Positions 9,409 to 20,500 of a DNA stretch of 64,000 bases are shown in pieces. The translations under genes were made by a program, and so were the position numbers. The stretch is from Alitta virens. Taxonomy: Eukaryota > Annelida > Polychaeta > Phyllodocida > Nereididae. The DNA lies in NCBI GenBank assembly GCA_932294295.1, contig OW028581.1, forward strand, positions 10,871,526 to 10,935,525. Reading direction: 5' to 3'. The stretch's first letter is position 1; each line of letters opens with the position of its first letter. The notes beneath the pieces were generated by a model, which saw only the letters and a list, made by a program, of their open reading frames with translations, ran no database searches and was not told the DNA's origin.

Positions 9409-10568
9409 CTCGTCATAACATTTCTTTCTTCCTCATCCAGCATAGAGTCCGTGAATTGCAGTGATTCGCTGATTAGTTCCATTCTTGTTTTATCGGCTCT
9501 TTCGTCGTCGGGTTCCAGCCATGGGTAAAGTCTCAAGTTCTCTGACCTCACTGCCATGAGCTCGCTAGATTGCACAATCTGCACCATGGACCCTATGCCC
9601 TGTCTCTCAAGTCCTTCGCTAGGCATGCTTAGTACACCATTTGATCGGTGGTCTGGCTGGGGGCCCTGTTTGGGTTGTCCAGCCACCTTCGTGATTAGTT
9701 TCAGCAGTGCGGCGCTTCCTGCAGGGATCAGCTTTTCCCTACCTTCTGGGCATCCTGCAGTATCACTGCCAATGAATACCGTCCCCACTGATTCAAGATA
9801 AGCTAGCGTCATTCCCTTCTTTATTTCTACTTCTTGTTCATTTAAGTTCTCACAAAGTACAAGGCCTACATTACCCACAAATGTTATTGTGTTGCTCTTG
9901 ATGACTCCACTGAGATTTTTTACTGGGTTGAGCATAAATACTTCAGTACTGGGCATGTTAGTGTAGGGACGTTTCACATGCGCCAGCACTACGTACCTGT
10001 CACAATTCTTCATTGAGCAATCATTCATGGCCACTATTCTATAGACAGGCCTGTGTATCACCACTTGTTTTAACCCCACGTTCACCACAGCCGCCACCTG
10101 TGTCATTACGTCATTTCCCACCAGGATTAGGTCACGTGTCATATTAGTCGCCACGTGCACTGGCAGGCTCAGCATGACGCCTTGTGGCGACGTAAGGTGC
10201 ACTCTGATTACATAATTCGAGTGCAATTCTCCATCATCGCCAGCCACAAACACCATCGGCTCTGTTTCTTCTTTGGGTAGTTCTGAAAGGTATTTGCTCT
10301 CGGCCACTGTGTCACTTGACATGAGTGTCCTAATTGCCCCTGTGTCAAAAATCACCCTGACTTTCTCCATGCCCTCACCTATTGAAAAAACTGCATCATT
10401 CATCAATCCTACTTCTATAGCCATTTCATTCTCCCAATCTACTGGGTCTGCTAAAATTTCCCTAACTGCCACATTTTCATTAAATTTCACTCTCCTATCT
10501 TCTGATTCAAATCCCATGGGGTTTATCTCATTAGTGCCTATCTCAGAGTTAGGGGTATCAGTTGGCAC
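9396..10568 (-). CDS. pro: Aspartic protease region (retroelement)
   Basis: A 390-residue frame with VIFDTGAIRTLMS (~residues 71-83), the DTG(A) active-site motif of retropepsins, followed by a hydrophobic LILVGNDVM flap-end motif. The listed first codon is GTG. The frame is open to about 10619 with no ATG and overlaps the gag end, in the -1 register relative to gag. The gag stop is preceded by a run of five T (CAT TTT TAG), which would allow -1 slippage. The protein cleaves the Gag-Pol polyprotein during particle maturation. The C-terminal half (~residues 230-390) is of unknown role and leads into RT. Confidence 0.8.
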   Translation of the reverse strand: MPTDTPNSEIGTNEINPMGFESEDRRVKFNENVAVREILADPVDWENEMAIEVGLMNDAVFSIGEGMEKVRVIFDTGAIRTLMSSDTVAESKYLSELPKEETEPMVFVAGDDGELHSNYVIRVHLTSPQGVMLSLPVHVATNMTRDLILVGNDVMTQVAAVVNVGLKQVVIHRPVYRIVAMNDCSMKNCDRYVVLAHVKRPYTNMPSTEVFMLNPVKNLSGVIKSNTITFVGNVGLVLCENLNEQEVEIKKGMTLAYLESVGTVFIGSDTAGCPEGREKLIPAGSAALLKLITKVAGQPKQGPQPDHRSNGVLSMPSEGLERQGIGSMVQIVQSSELMAVRSENLRLYPWLEPDDERADKTRMELISESLQFTDSMLDEEERNVMTRWGY

Positions 10569-10582
10569 TTTACACTCTGATC

Positions 10583-10620
10583 CCCTTTCTAAAAATGCGG
10601 CTGATCCTGATAGTCTCCTC
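10583..10620 (-). promoter_or_regulatory. Probable gag/pro -1 frameshift window
   Basis: The protease frame opens just after a TAG at about 10620-10622 and overlaps the gag end by ~30 bases. It contains no ATG and is in the -1 register. In element sense the gag frame ends CAT TTT TAG, so a T-run sits directly before the stop. This is consistent with P-site slippage at the terminator, but a pseudoknot was not modelled. Confidence 0.4.
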
Positions 10621-13600
10621 TATGATAATATAATTCCCCGGTTGCTGGTCCCCCTTGGTGTTGGCTAGGTGGCCGGTTTTGAGGTCTCATGCCCTGCTGT
10701 CTATAGCTAGTGGGTGGTCCCCTCGGCTGTGGTGGAGGGTAATTTCCCTGGTTGCTGTGGCTGGTCACCCTGTAGTCCTGACTGTAGTTACTCTGTGGGT
10801 GACGTCCCTGCTGCATAGGCTTGTGTGTGCAGGTCCTGGCGAAATGTCCCAACTCGCGGCATGAGTAGCATCTGACATCTCTCATGTAGGTTGAGCGTGG
10901 TGGACCATGAGGGTTGTCCCATTGTGGCGTCATTGGATTGTAGTCATGTTGTGGGGGCTGGTAGTTGGACTTATTCTGCGGTGGCCTTGGTTGGGTGCCT
11001 CCTTTATTCTCATACCTGACATCTTGCCATGAATTACCAGTCTCTTCGTTTATTCCATACATCCCCTGCAACTGTTGGTTTAGCTGTTGTGTCACTGGCT
11101 GCAAGTTTATGTGGCTTATTGCTTTGCGGATGGTGGCCTTGCCAGCCAATAGGTGACCTTTGGTTTCGTCCTCGCCCTCCCTGTCATAAAATTTCAACAT
11201 TTCAACAACTTCCTTAAATTTAGAGGCTCCCCGTTCTTTTATTCTCAATCTTATGGCGGCTGGTGTTACCTTCATCAATTTATCCACCAGCGCCGATTCA
11301 TTGTACCCCAATACTCTATTCAATTCCATAATTCTTTGTACCACTTCATTCCAAGATTCATTGTCCTTTCTCTTAAGGTCATAGAAACTCTGGCTAGCTG
11401 CATGCCTCGATCCCAATCCGCCTGCAAACCGATTTAGGAACTCCTCTTTTAGTTCCCCTAATGTTTCACACCCCATTAACCCTGCAAACCAATTTCTAGC
11501 TTCACCTGACAGCGCCTTCTTAAAGAACTTAATTGCTGTTTCATCATCCTCAATAACATGATACTCTAAGAAATCTTCAAACAGCAACCAATGCCCCTTG
11601 GCTCGGCCCTCGCTACCTTCACCATCATATGATTTGGGGAAGAATTGGGTGACCTTGGTGAGGTCAGGGCGCGTGACCTTCCTGGCGTTTCTTTCCTCTG
11701 ATTCCATACTAGCGGCTTCTGTTTTACCATAAGCAGCGTTTACTGTTGACTGTCCGCAGCTTGAATTTGACATATTTCGTCCATACGCCGCTTGGCTCTC
11801 GTCCACCATGGGGCTAGTTTGTGTATGCATTGATCGCCCAACTTGAGTCACAGGTGGAACATCGTGGAATTGGATCAGATCACTATTGTTAGTCTGATCT
11901 GGTGGGGCATTCCCGTTACATGGGTTAGTCTGGTATTGTTCCATCATACTTGCTTGGTGATCTGTGGTCCTCACATGGCGTTCAGTCGGCTCCTGGCTGG
12001 GTCTCAACGTTGTCATTAGCCTTTGAATCGCGGCCTCTGCCCTGGGTGGGCTCTGTGTGGGCTGATAGTTAGCTCTGGAAATAGGCAAAAGTGAGTTGTT
12101 GACTTCTGTGGGTATGCCCCCTGGGTCACAAGCCAGGCCAATTATTTGGTCATTTTGTGCTTCCGTCATGGGCTTTGTCATGAACTGATTAATATGTTGG
12201 CCCCCCTCAGCTAGTAGATCATTCCCCCCTGCTTGGTCACTCCCCGATGCTGCACTGTTCTGAGGAATGTCGGGTTTGCTGTATGCTGTGGGTCCATAGG
12301 GTGCTGATGGGGTAGCCAGCTGAGATTGAGGTTGGATCACCAGCGTCGGGTCGCTGGTGGTAGGACGGGGTGGGATAGGCGGCATGGGTTGATATCTAGG
12401 TACACCTGGTCCCGGCTCCGCTGCCGTGTACGCTTGTATCATCTCATCCTTCAGTTTCTTAGACTCATCTTTTTCATGACTTTTTGTTGCCCTCCTTTGC
12501 CCTGGCCCCCCTGTTACCAAAGGGGAAGACCCTTCTGGGGTTTGCATGTTTTGGTCAAGGTAGGGGGCCTCATGTGACTGCGCTTTGGTCTGATGAGCGG
12601 GGGTCGATGTGGCTAGCGGGCCGCCAAGCGATGCCTGGAGACTTTTTATGGCTGAAACAACATTCTTGAAATTATACAATTTTGGTGTAGCGCCCGAGGG
12701 ATGTGCACCTGGTTTAAAGGGAGGGTCATGTGGATCTTTTAGGTCCGGAGATCCAGAAACATGGGATTGTTTATTTTTTAGGGGTGATTTTAATTTTTCT
12801 GTATTCTTTGTTATGGGTGCATTGGGTAATTGTCTATTGTACTTCATTGTTGGTTCTGTTGTCTGGATGTATCCCTGGAGGCTACTTCTGGCGGTTGTCG
12901 CTTGGTTGGTTGTTGCTGGGTTGTGAGGCATCCCAGTTGCTGTAGGGCCAGTGGGCGACGTTGGTGCGGCGCCCTCCCCGGTGTTCCTCTGTACATACGG
13001 CTTCCATCCAGTTGAGGTGTTCTCAAATGGCCCCCCTGTTGAGATGGCTGCGGTCCCTGTAATTTTCTTCGGAGTCTGCTGTGGAACATGTCGGTCGTCT
13101 GGGTCAAATCCAAATTGGTTTCTGAATGCATTTCTCATCAAAATAGTTAAGTTCGGTATATTCATTTCTCTTTGAGCCAGCATGTGTGTTTTACTAGCTA
13201 TCTTCCATAGTCTATCACTATCTCCTGATGCTAGTGTTGGCCCTGCAAAGTTTCTGTGGAAAGTGTCATGATCTCCTTGAGTAAAGCCCCCCATTGGTGG
13301 TTTCATACCAATTAGTACTTCCCAACTCATGGCCAAAGCTTTTCTCACATCTTGGCCCTTTATGAATTTGGCTGCATAAGCAGTGGCTAGTATCTTCGCC
13401 GCTTCCCCTGCCTCTATCTTTCTATGCGAAGTTCTTTCAAAAATTATTCTGTGTATTGGGTGAATAAAGCTTGTGTCAACTGCATTCCAATGTGCGTTGG
13501 CACTCGATGAGAAACAACTTGCTATAGTTTCCCCAAATGTACTAGCTATCGCTAATTCCGCTTCTTTCGGGTCGTTTGACGTGAAATATTCTATGTCTCT

Positions 13601-13666
13601 TTGTCTAGGTAATGTCGCTGTAATATTAGGCCCCGAGGCTGTGGTTATATCCATTGCACTCTCCAT
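10589..13666 (-). CDS. gag: Gag (retroelement), unusually long
   Basis: 1025 residues from an ATG at 13666. Residues ~1-190 form a compact, non-repetitive domain of unknown type. Residues ~200-650 are Pro/Thr/Gln/Ser-rich and low complexity. Residues ~665-840 look like a Ty3/gypsy capsid: FFKKALSGEARNWFAGL, LKEEFLNRF and an arginine-rich follow-on. A single CCHC zinc knuckle, CYSCRELGHFARTC (~931-944), is followed by a Gln/Pro/Arg-rich nucleic-acid-binding tail. Gag forms the particle and packages RNA. It is much longer than the usual 300-500 residues because of the Pro/Gln-rich insert. The stop is followed within 30 bases by the protease frame. Confidence 0.85.
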   Translation of the reverse strand: MESAMDITTASGPNITATLPRQRDIEYFTSNDPKEAELAIASTFGETIASCFSSSANAHWNAVDTSFIHPIHRIIFERTSHRKIEAGEAAKILATAYAAKFIKGQDVRKALAMSWEVLIGMKPPMGGFTQGDHDTFHRNFAGPTLASGDSDRLWKIASKTHMLAQREMNIPNLTILMRNAFRNQFGFDPDDRHVPQQTPKKITGTAAISTGGPFENTSTGWKPYVQRNTGEGAAPTSPTGPTATGMPHNPATTNQATTARSSLQGYIQTTEPTMKYNRQLPNAPITKNTEKLKSPLKNKQSHVSGSPDLKDPHDPPFKPGAHPSGATPKLYNFKNVVSAIKSLQASLGGPLATSTPAHQTKAQSHEAPYLDQNMQTPEGSSPLVTGGPGQRRATKSHEKDESKKLKDEMIQAYTAAEPGPGVPRYQPMPPIPPRPTTSDPTLVIQPQSQLATPSAPYGPTAYSKPDIPQNSAASGSDQAGGNDLLAEGGQHINQFMTKPMTEAQNDQIIGLACDPGGIPTEVNNSLLPISRANYQPTQSPPRAEAAIQRLMTTLRPSQEPTERHVRTTDHQASMMEQYQTNPCNGNAPPDQTNNSDLIQFHDVPPVTQVGRSMHTQTSPMVDESQAAYGRNMSNSSCGQSTVNAAYGKTEAASMESEERNARKVTRPDLTKVTQFFPKSYDGEGSEGRAKGHWLLFEDFLEYHVIEDDETAIKFFKKALSGEARNWFAGLMGCETLGELKEEFLNRFAGGLGSRHAASQSFYDLKRKDNESWNEVVQRIMELNRVLGYNESALVDKLMKVTPAAIRLRIKERGASKFKEVVEMLKFYDREGEDETKGHLLAGKATIRKAISHINLQPVTQQLNQQLQGMYGINEETGNSWQDVRYENKGGTQPRPPQNKSNYQPPQHDYNPMTPQWDNPHGPPRSTYMRDVRCYSCRELGHFARTCTHKPMQQGRHPQSNYSQDYRVTSHSNQGNYPPPQPRGPPTSYRQQGMRPQNRPPSQHQGGPATGELYYHRGDYQDQPHF

Positions 13667-15317
13667 ATCTAGTAATTCCCTTGTCTATCTTTGAAAAAGA
13701 AAATTTATTTATTTATTTTATTTTATTTTTTCCTTCTAGTGCTTAATTCCCTTTCTAATTCCTACGTTTTAATTCCCAGGTTTGTTCATAAGTGCTCTGT
13801 TTCCGTAATAGTCTAATGTGTTTTCTTAGTTCTTCTATAACTTTCTTATTTCTTGCTAATTAGTTTACTCTCTTTTGGCCTTAATCGCCCTTTCTGTGCG
13901 GTGTGCGTTTTCCCTACCGCCTTGCCTAGCTATTCTTACTACCTATCGCTCAGCTGTCACCTTCTATCTTCTCACTTAGTTATCTGATCTGTCTGATTGG
14001 TTTCTCTCCCGGGGTTTTCTTATTCAGTTGCTCATTACTTTGCCCTTGTGGCTTGTATGCTAGTTATTTCTGGCACTCTTGCCAGCGTGAGTCTATTCCT
14101 AATTTAAACCCTCTTATCTCCGGCGCCCTCACTAGCGTCAGTCTATTCTCAATTTAATCTCTTTGCATTTTATCATATAGTACCTTTCCTGTTGCTTGCA
14201 CACCTAGATTTTGATCTTTAATTTAACTTATTGCTTTACGCTGTTAAATGCCCGGATTAACTCCACCATGTGATAAGACTTCAGTTGTCCTTGTACCGGT
14301 CTAGGTGTGCTTTTGATTTCAGGTTTAGAACCAAGGTATGGTCCAGGTACTTAGCAATGATAAATTAGTGGTTCTAGTTTAATTGTTCAGCTTAGCTACC
14401 GGCTAGTCTGAAAGCCACAGAGATTTGTCTGTTGCTTCTGTATCAATACCTTGATAACTGTTTCTGCATGAAATAGATCTAATTTGTACCAGTCTATATG
14501 CAGGTGTCCCTCATCAGTTATAGTAACTGCACAGATTTCGAACTCTGCCAAGGGTCTTTGCAAATATCCTTAATCTTCCTTCTATCTAGTCATGCACTGG
14601 GGTAATTATTCTCGCTTGCCTGTTCTTGAGGTTTTTGGTGCATTACTCATATGCAGTTACATTGGTGGTTATTTGAAACACATGGAGAAACAAGCTTGGT
14701 TATAAGTTTTCAATATGTATTTTCAAAGATAACCATACAACTTCTAAAGTTCAATATTCCTACAATAATTGACGTTTAAATTCCATCAATTTGAATCTTA
14801 ATTACATTGTTTTCGGCTATTCATTAATTTGGTATCATAAATTCAACACACAATTCTTGAACATCTAATACACTACATACATGCAATGATTGATTTCTGA
14901 TTCCATCAATCCTACTCTCTGATTAGCTATCTTCAGCTAGAAACTAATTAATAGCACAGTTTCATTGTACAGTTTCTGGACATTTATACATTCAAATCTG
15001 ATACCCCAAATGGTTGTTCACCCACTTAATGGTAGATTCTATGGCCAGAAAGTCACACACTCACCCCTAATAGCTAGGCCAAAAATGCATCATTAACCAA
15101 GTGACCAAAAGTCATTAGCACCTGGGTTTAATCACACATGATTGGAGGTTGGTCTGCTATATAAATACTCGAGATGCTTATAGTAAATTTAAACAGTGTC
15201 TACACCTTATAATTTGGTATAGTGGGAAATTTATATTAAAGTAGTAAATACCGAGATCTCAATAAGACATACATGAATTTCATAACAATGCACGAGTGAA
15301 AAAAATACACTAGTGTC

Positions 15318-15800
15318 TTTCCCCCAAAAACATGTAACAGAGCCCCAGTAGTTGGCTGCACTCTCTTGAAACAAGGCCCTTTTTCCATCAATGATATATA
15401 CTTATTATTCCCTATAAACATACGGCAAAGCCTTGATCTCCCAGAGTCATACTCTCTTAGAACAATGTACCTGGTTGTAACAGTTTAGCTAACAATTATC
15501 TTTCGTATGTGTATGACAAGGCCGTACCTTCCTGAAACAAAACTCCAAACTTTCTTAGGAGTTCAACTAATGTTCCTCATACACACCGACAAAGCCTTAG
15601 CACTCGAACTATACTCTCTTAAGATAATTTCCTATTACAAAGGTATCAATATAGATTGTCCCCCATATGTTTATAGCAAGGTCTCAGAATTCATATGCTC
15701 TAAACCTTCTTGAAATAATTCATTGACGTAAGTAGCCACTAAACTAATTGTTCCTTACACATTTATGGTAAGGACCTAGCCTATTGCTACTCCTTTCCAA
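15318..15800. repeat. Degenerate ~85-92 bp tandem repeat
   Basis: About six diverged units recur at roughly 15318, 15409, 15501, 15574, 15659 and 15750. Each has a core like TATGGCAAGGCCTTAGC followed by ACTCTCTTGAAAC. The block lies just upstream (in element sense) of the TATA-like site near 15160, where enhancer repeats of an LTR U3 region could sit, but that placement is inference. Confidence 0.5.
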
Positions 15801-16639
15801 GACAAAACACTTTCAACAAACTCAATATTGATTCACCAAATGCACTAACTTATCAGATTTATAGTTGAAAAGAAAACTGCACTTACTTTATCCTAAAGGA
15901 TTTGACAGGACTCAGTTAGGCTGAAGACACTGCAGGCTCCCTATGACTTGCTGACTTTGAGGTGTTGAATCTTCCACAGTCTGCTCTGATCAACCTGGTT
16001 CAGGATCCACAAAACTTGCTCTGACCAAGAACCATCAGTTGTCCTCTGCTTTTATGCAAACTCTGGCCAGGGTTCCTATACTGGGGTACACCCTGGTGCC
16101 AGTTTCTGACTATGTTAAATGCCCCTCCTCCCCTCTATTCTAGTATGTCTCTGCTAGCTTAGCATTCCCTCTAGGCTAGAGTCTCAGCTATTCCCACAAC
16201 TATTCCTTACTTGGCTTCAGGTTTTGTCAGGTAGCTCTCTATAGTCCATAGCCTGCCTAGTGTGTTTCTATAGTTCATCAATTCCTGCCTAAATAGTGTT
16301 CTATTTGCTAAGGCTTGGTGGTTTTTATTCATATCATCATCCTAGTTCTCTTATTAATTGGTTAATTCTACTTATTTTTCCTCTCTCATCATGATTGTTT
16401 ATTCTTTATCTAATTCCTATTTGTATAATATTCACAACTCATGCATTTTCCAGTGTCCTTGCTCATGTGGACTCTGTTTACATTTATATTTCAAATTAAT
16501 ACAGGTTTTTGTCTATTGTTTCTAAATATCTACATACATATATATATCATTCACAATAATAGCAGGTCCTTAGGTCTCTCTATTTATAATTCTGTTGTGT
16601 GGTCATCTGGGTCTTCATTTGGCTGGTCATTTGTCCATT

Positions 16640-16808
16640 GAGTTTGTCAGTAGGTGGCTATCCCTCCTTCTTGCTTGGTGCTGCCACCTCTTGGATTGTA
16701 GGGGTCCTGTTCCAGGGACAGCTTGAGTTTGTCAGTAGGTGGCTATCCCTCCTTCTGGCTTGGTGCTGCCACCTCTTTGGTTGTAGGGGTCCTGTTCCAT
16801 GGACAGCT
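16640..16808. repeat. Tandem duplication, 85-bp unit, two copies
   Basis: The two copies start at 16640 and 16725 (GAGTTTGTCAGTAGGTGG...) and differ by only a few bases, so the duplication is recent. Confidence 0.85.
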
Positions 16809-17532
16809 GTACATTGTTCATTTAATTCAGTGTTTTGCTACTATATGGTGTAATTCATTAATTACTTTATACCATTTATAACATTTATTACCTTAATTGG
16901 TCAGCTATGCAGTCTACATGACATTACAACCATGATGGAGGACTTTACCAGGATGATTGAAAATCTTACAATGAAAAGTGATTAATTTCGATTTGTCAAC
17001 AATTCCTGTTGGAGCTCTTTAAAAGAGAAATCTACTGGGGGCATCAGATTAATGAAACATTCAAAACTTCAAGGCATATGTACAGGGGGCTAGCACTGTC
17101 CAGGTTTCAAAATTTCTTAGTTCCCCTTTCATGGCAGACCCAATGGCATAATTTGGGCTGGTATACATATTGAAACTAAAGAAAAAGTCAATTTAAGCCC
17201 TCTCCCCCTCCCCCTTCCCCACTGACACTTACAGTTATGAGTGCATTTATAGCTTTGTGTACATAAATGACAGATTCTGAAATGAGTAGTGTTGGAAAGA
17301 CATGCTTAACATGATAATAAAAAAGACCATTGACCTCGCCTCAAACAATGCAATTGAACATCAGTTTATTTCCCAATTGAAATACAATGTGCCCAAGCTG
17401 AATGTGCAACTCTCAGGTGAAACGACTTAGCTTTGAAAATTCAATGAATAACAGAAGTTGTTCGAAACTGATTCGATTGCATCTCAAAATCTGGCACTAC
17501 AAGGTGCAGTGATTTATCCAATTATTTTAGGC

Positions 17533-20500
17533 TTAGGCATGAGCAAGTTGTGCAGTAGAAGATTTCGTCAAGTTGCTAACTGCCGAAGCATTGCTTAGAG
17601 TCCGATGAAGGTTTGAAGTTGCGACATTCTTTCGACGATGATGCATAATGATAAATGCATTAACTGCAACTAGAATTCCAATCAGGGCAAGCATTCCAAA
17701 AACCACACCAGCAAGCTCCCCTCCAGAAAGACCTACAGATTGAAAACACTGTTTAATCATGTATTTTTAAACTGCCTCATGGAACACAATCGACAGCTCT
17801 GCATTTTTGGATGAAAATGTTCCCTTCAAGAAAAAAGATAAGGGGTTAACTTCTACACCTGTTGGCAGTAAAAGGTACCCTCTGTAGGTCTGATGAATCA
17901 GGTTACAGTTGCACATTGCTCTCAAACAGAGAGGGTCACCTGTTGAAAAATTGTCATTTTTGTCTGAATGTTTCTTCATATTCTCTTATAATATTGAATA
18001 ATATTTACTGAATGGTGTCATGTCCAAGCATAGATGAAAATTATCAAATTATACTGCGGTGTTATGAAATAGTGCTGATATAACTAAACTGTTATGTATG
18101 TAAATTGTTGTGCTTTCCAGAGCATTTCCAAGCTTATAAGTGGCGGGGTATAAAAACAAAATAATGTCAATATACAGCATGAATATTTGAGACAAAAAGA
18201 ATTTAATTGTCATGAAGACAAAATCGAGCAGCTCACCATTGTTTGGTTTGTTATTCTCAGGTCCTTCAACATACGCAAAACCTAAAATGTAAAGAAGAAA
18301 GTTTAAAAAATTAAAGGATTAAAAAATTGCTTGTACTTGAATGAAGATTGTTCTTACCATCTATGAAGACAGTTTGCTGCAATATTGGATCTTAACACAG
18401 ATATTGCCCAAGTAAATATTTCTCAAGAGTCTTGAGTAGTGGAGTACTCATTGTGTGTGTTTATATATTATATTCATTGAATATGTATCATTATACATAA
18501 CTTTAACTATTCATTAAGTATTTCCTCAAATTTGAATGTATAGTTTCAGCTGTAGGGTTGGAATTCAGCTATTAAAGTCTAAAGTCATACACAGTCTACT
18601 CACGCTTAGTAACTCGACAAACAAAACCCCTTAGCGATCTACAGTCCTCTGTGTACCATTTCCCGTCTTCAGTGTCTATTGATACACAAAAGTCTTCCTG
18701 GTCTGTTGGCTCACCAAGGGCCTAGTTGTGATAAGCATACGCTGTCCCATCTTCCCAATACCATCTGTCTCCTGGATGTGACAAACATAACATACGTGTG
18801 ACAAACAAATATTACAAAGTAGCAATTTCAATAACAATGAAACTGCTACTCCGTCCAGACAACCATATATGAGGGACTGGTGACTGAATGTGAGAAAAAT
18901 AATAGGATAACATGACTTAAACTTCAATGCATTTGAAAGTTGTTACATACTTTCAACATAGGTGATTATATGTATTAGTCTCTGACCAGACTTCAATTAA
19001 TGAATTTAAAACGGTCTTAATTTATTTGATTATGTCACTTTTATTAGATTTTATTAATATGTGTTATTGTAATGTTAGATTCCATTTAATTATGTCATGT
19101 ACTAAAAACATACTCCCTGATGACCTCTTGTTTGTAACTACCCCACCTCTAATTCTCTTAGCTTGAGGAACAGTTCCTTGGGCCAAACTGGTTTAGATGG
19201 TGGCTTTTACTTGCAACACAATGCAAGAGTATTCGATCTCAATATCTCGAGCACAAAATATTCACAATGTACTTCATGTACCTTGAAATATTTTTCTCAT
19301 CCCAATCCAATGAGTCAGGTGTGAAGCAAAATCGCTTTCTTCGGCCAAGTGTCCCTCAATGTGTCTGTTCATCTGTAGTCCATGGATCGATGCCAAAGTG
19401 GCGTTAAAGTCTCCGCTCAACTCCTGACATATCCTTCCAGCATTCTCATGGGTCTCTGCCATATTAGGCCTGAATAGCATGCAACTGTCACCCCAGTCAT
19501 CCCAATCTTCTGATGGACATTCTCCTTCGTTGTGGGCTGGGGTTGTAGGTAATGGACCTTTTGAAACGTAATCGATAAAAATTTAGTTAATCAATCAATC
19601 GGCATGGATTTTTTATTGTCCATATTTGGAAAATTGGGGTCAGTGAATTAAATTAATGCCGTATTTCATTGAGACCATCTTTAGCAGATTTGATAGACTT
19701 GAAATATAATTCCAGAGGACGCTATGTGCAAAAGGATGTAGGACTTCCATTGCATTAGGCAGTTTATCAGCCATTGGGAGTCCCAGAGTCACATGACCTA
19801 CTCTGGAGTACTTTGATTTTGCTGAGCATTTACTAATGTACATGGCCAAATGTGCCACATGCGTTTTCCATGCATTTTGATGAACGCATGGAAAACGCAT
19901 GGTTTTTGTCTCATTATAATTAGCTAAAAACCATGCATTTATCCTTCTCATGGAAAACGCACAAGCCACATTTGCCCATATAATGAAGAAAATTGCTTAA
20001 TTACGCATAAACTCAACTGGTATCAGTTTATGTAACTCTCTGAAAATATTCACAAACGTGATATTTTAACCAAGCTAAGCTACAACACTGTTGTCTAATG
20101 CAGTTCTGAAACTGGCCAGTAGTTTTGTTGGCTATTTTGTGAACATGAATGTGCACATTGTAGCAGCAACAAAGGGGCACCAAGTTAAAGACCTTTTTCT
20201 TACCTTTTTCTATCATACATACAAAAGAACTGTTCGATGAACAATCCTTGGTTTGCCACAATCCTGCATCATCTCGTCCTGACTATAAAGCAAAATATAT
20301 AACTGTATTTGTGTATGTCTTGATTTTGTTATTATTTGTTTAAATTTATGAGCTTTTATAGTTGGGTGAACATTTATATTTTATTTAAATATTGTTTAAC
20401 TTTGGTGAAGGCAAATATGCCCAACGGGGTGTCCGCCTACCATGCATTTTGATTTATGGTATAATGTACAGAGATTATGTTATAGAAAATAGTCAATAAA

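Larger units (their letters stand above)
1553..13666 (-). mobile_element. Env-bearing Ty3/gypsy-like LTR retroelement, coding interior
   Basis: Six adjoining reading frames on the minus strand give the order gag, protease, RT-RNase H, integrase, LRR protein, envelope. RT before integrase and the DTG/YADD/HHCC-DDE motif set place it with Ty3/gypsy (Metaviridae) rather than copia or DIRS elements. An envelope with a furin-like site and C-terminal membrane segments makes it errantivirus- or retrovirus-like in organisation. The pol frames are long and open, so the copy is fairly young or recently captured. One TAA inside env is the clear lesion. LTRs, primer binding site and target duplication were not identified, so the ends are only the coding limits. 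Confidence 0.85.
13667..17532. other. Right flank of gag: leader / possible 5' LTR and intergenic DNA
   Basis: No gene is recognised here. On the minus strand a TATA-like TATTTATATAGC lies at about 15157-15168, which could drive the retroelement, leaving a leader of about 1.5 kb. Two tandem-repeat blocks (15.3-15.8 kb and 16.64-16.81 kb) are listed separately. No LTR could be matched with the left flank. From ~17.0 kb to 17.5 kb is the 3' flank of the minus-strand lectin gene, with no clear polyadenylation signal picked out. Confidence 0.35.

Noticed and set aside
14256..14275. Primer binding site on the minus strand (TGGTGGAGTTAATCC)
   Set aside because: The implied tRNA acceptor stem matches no tRNA I recognise, and no LTR start could be confirmed next to it.
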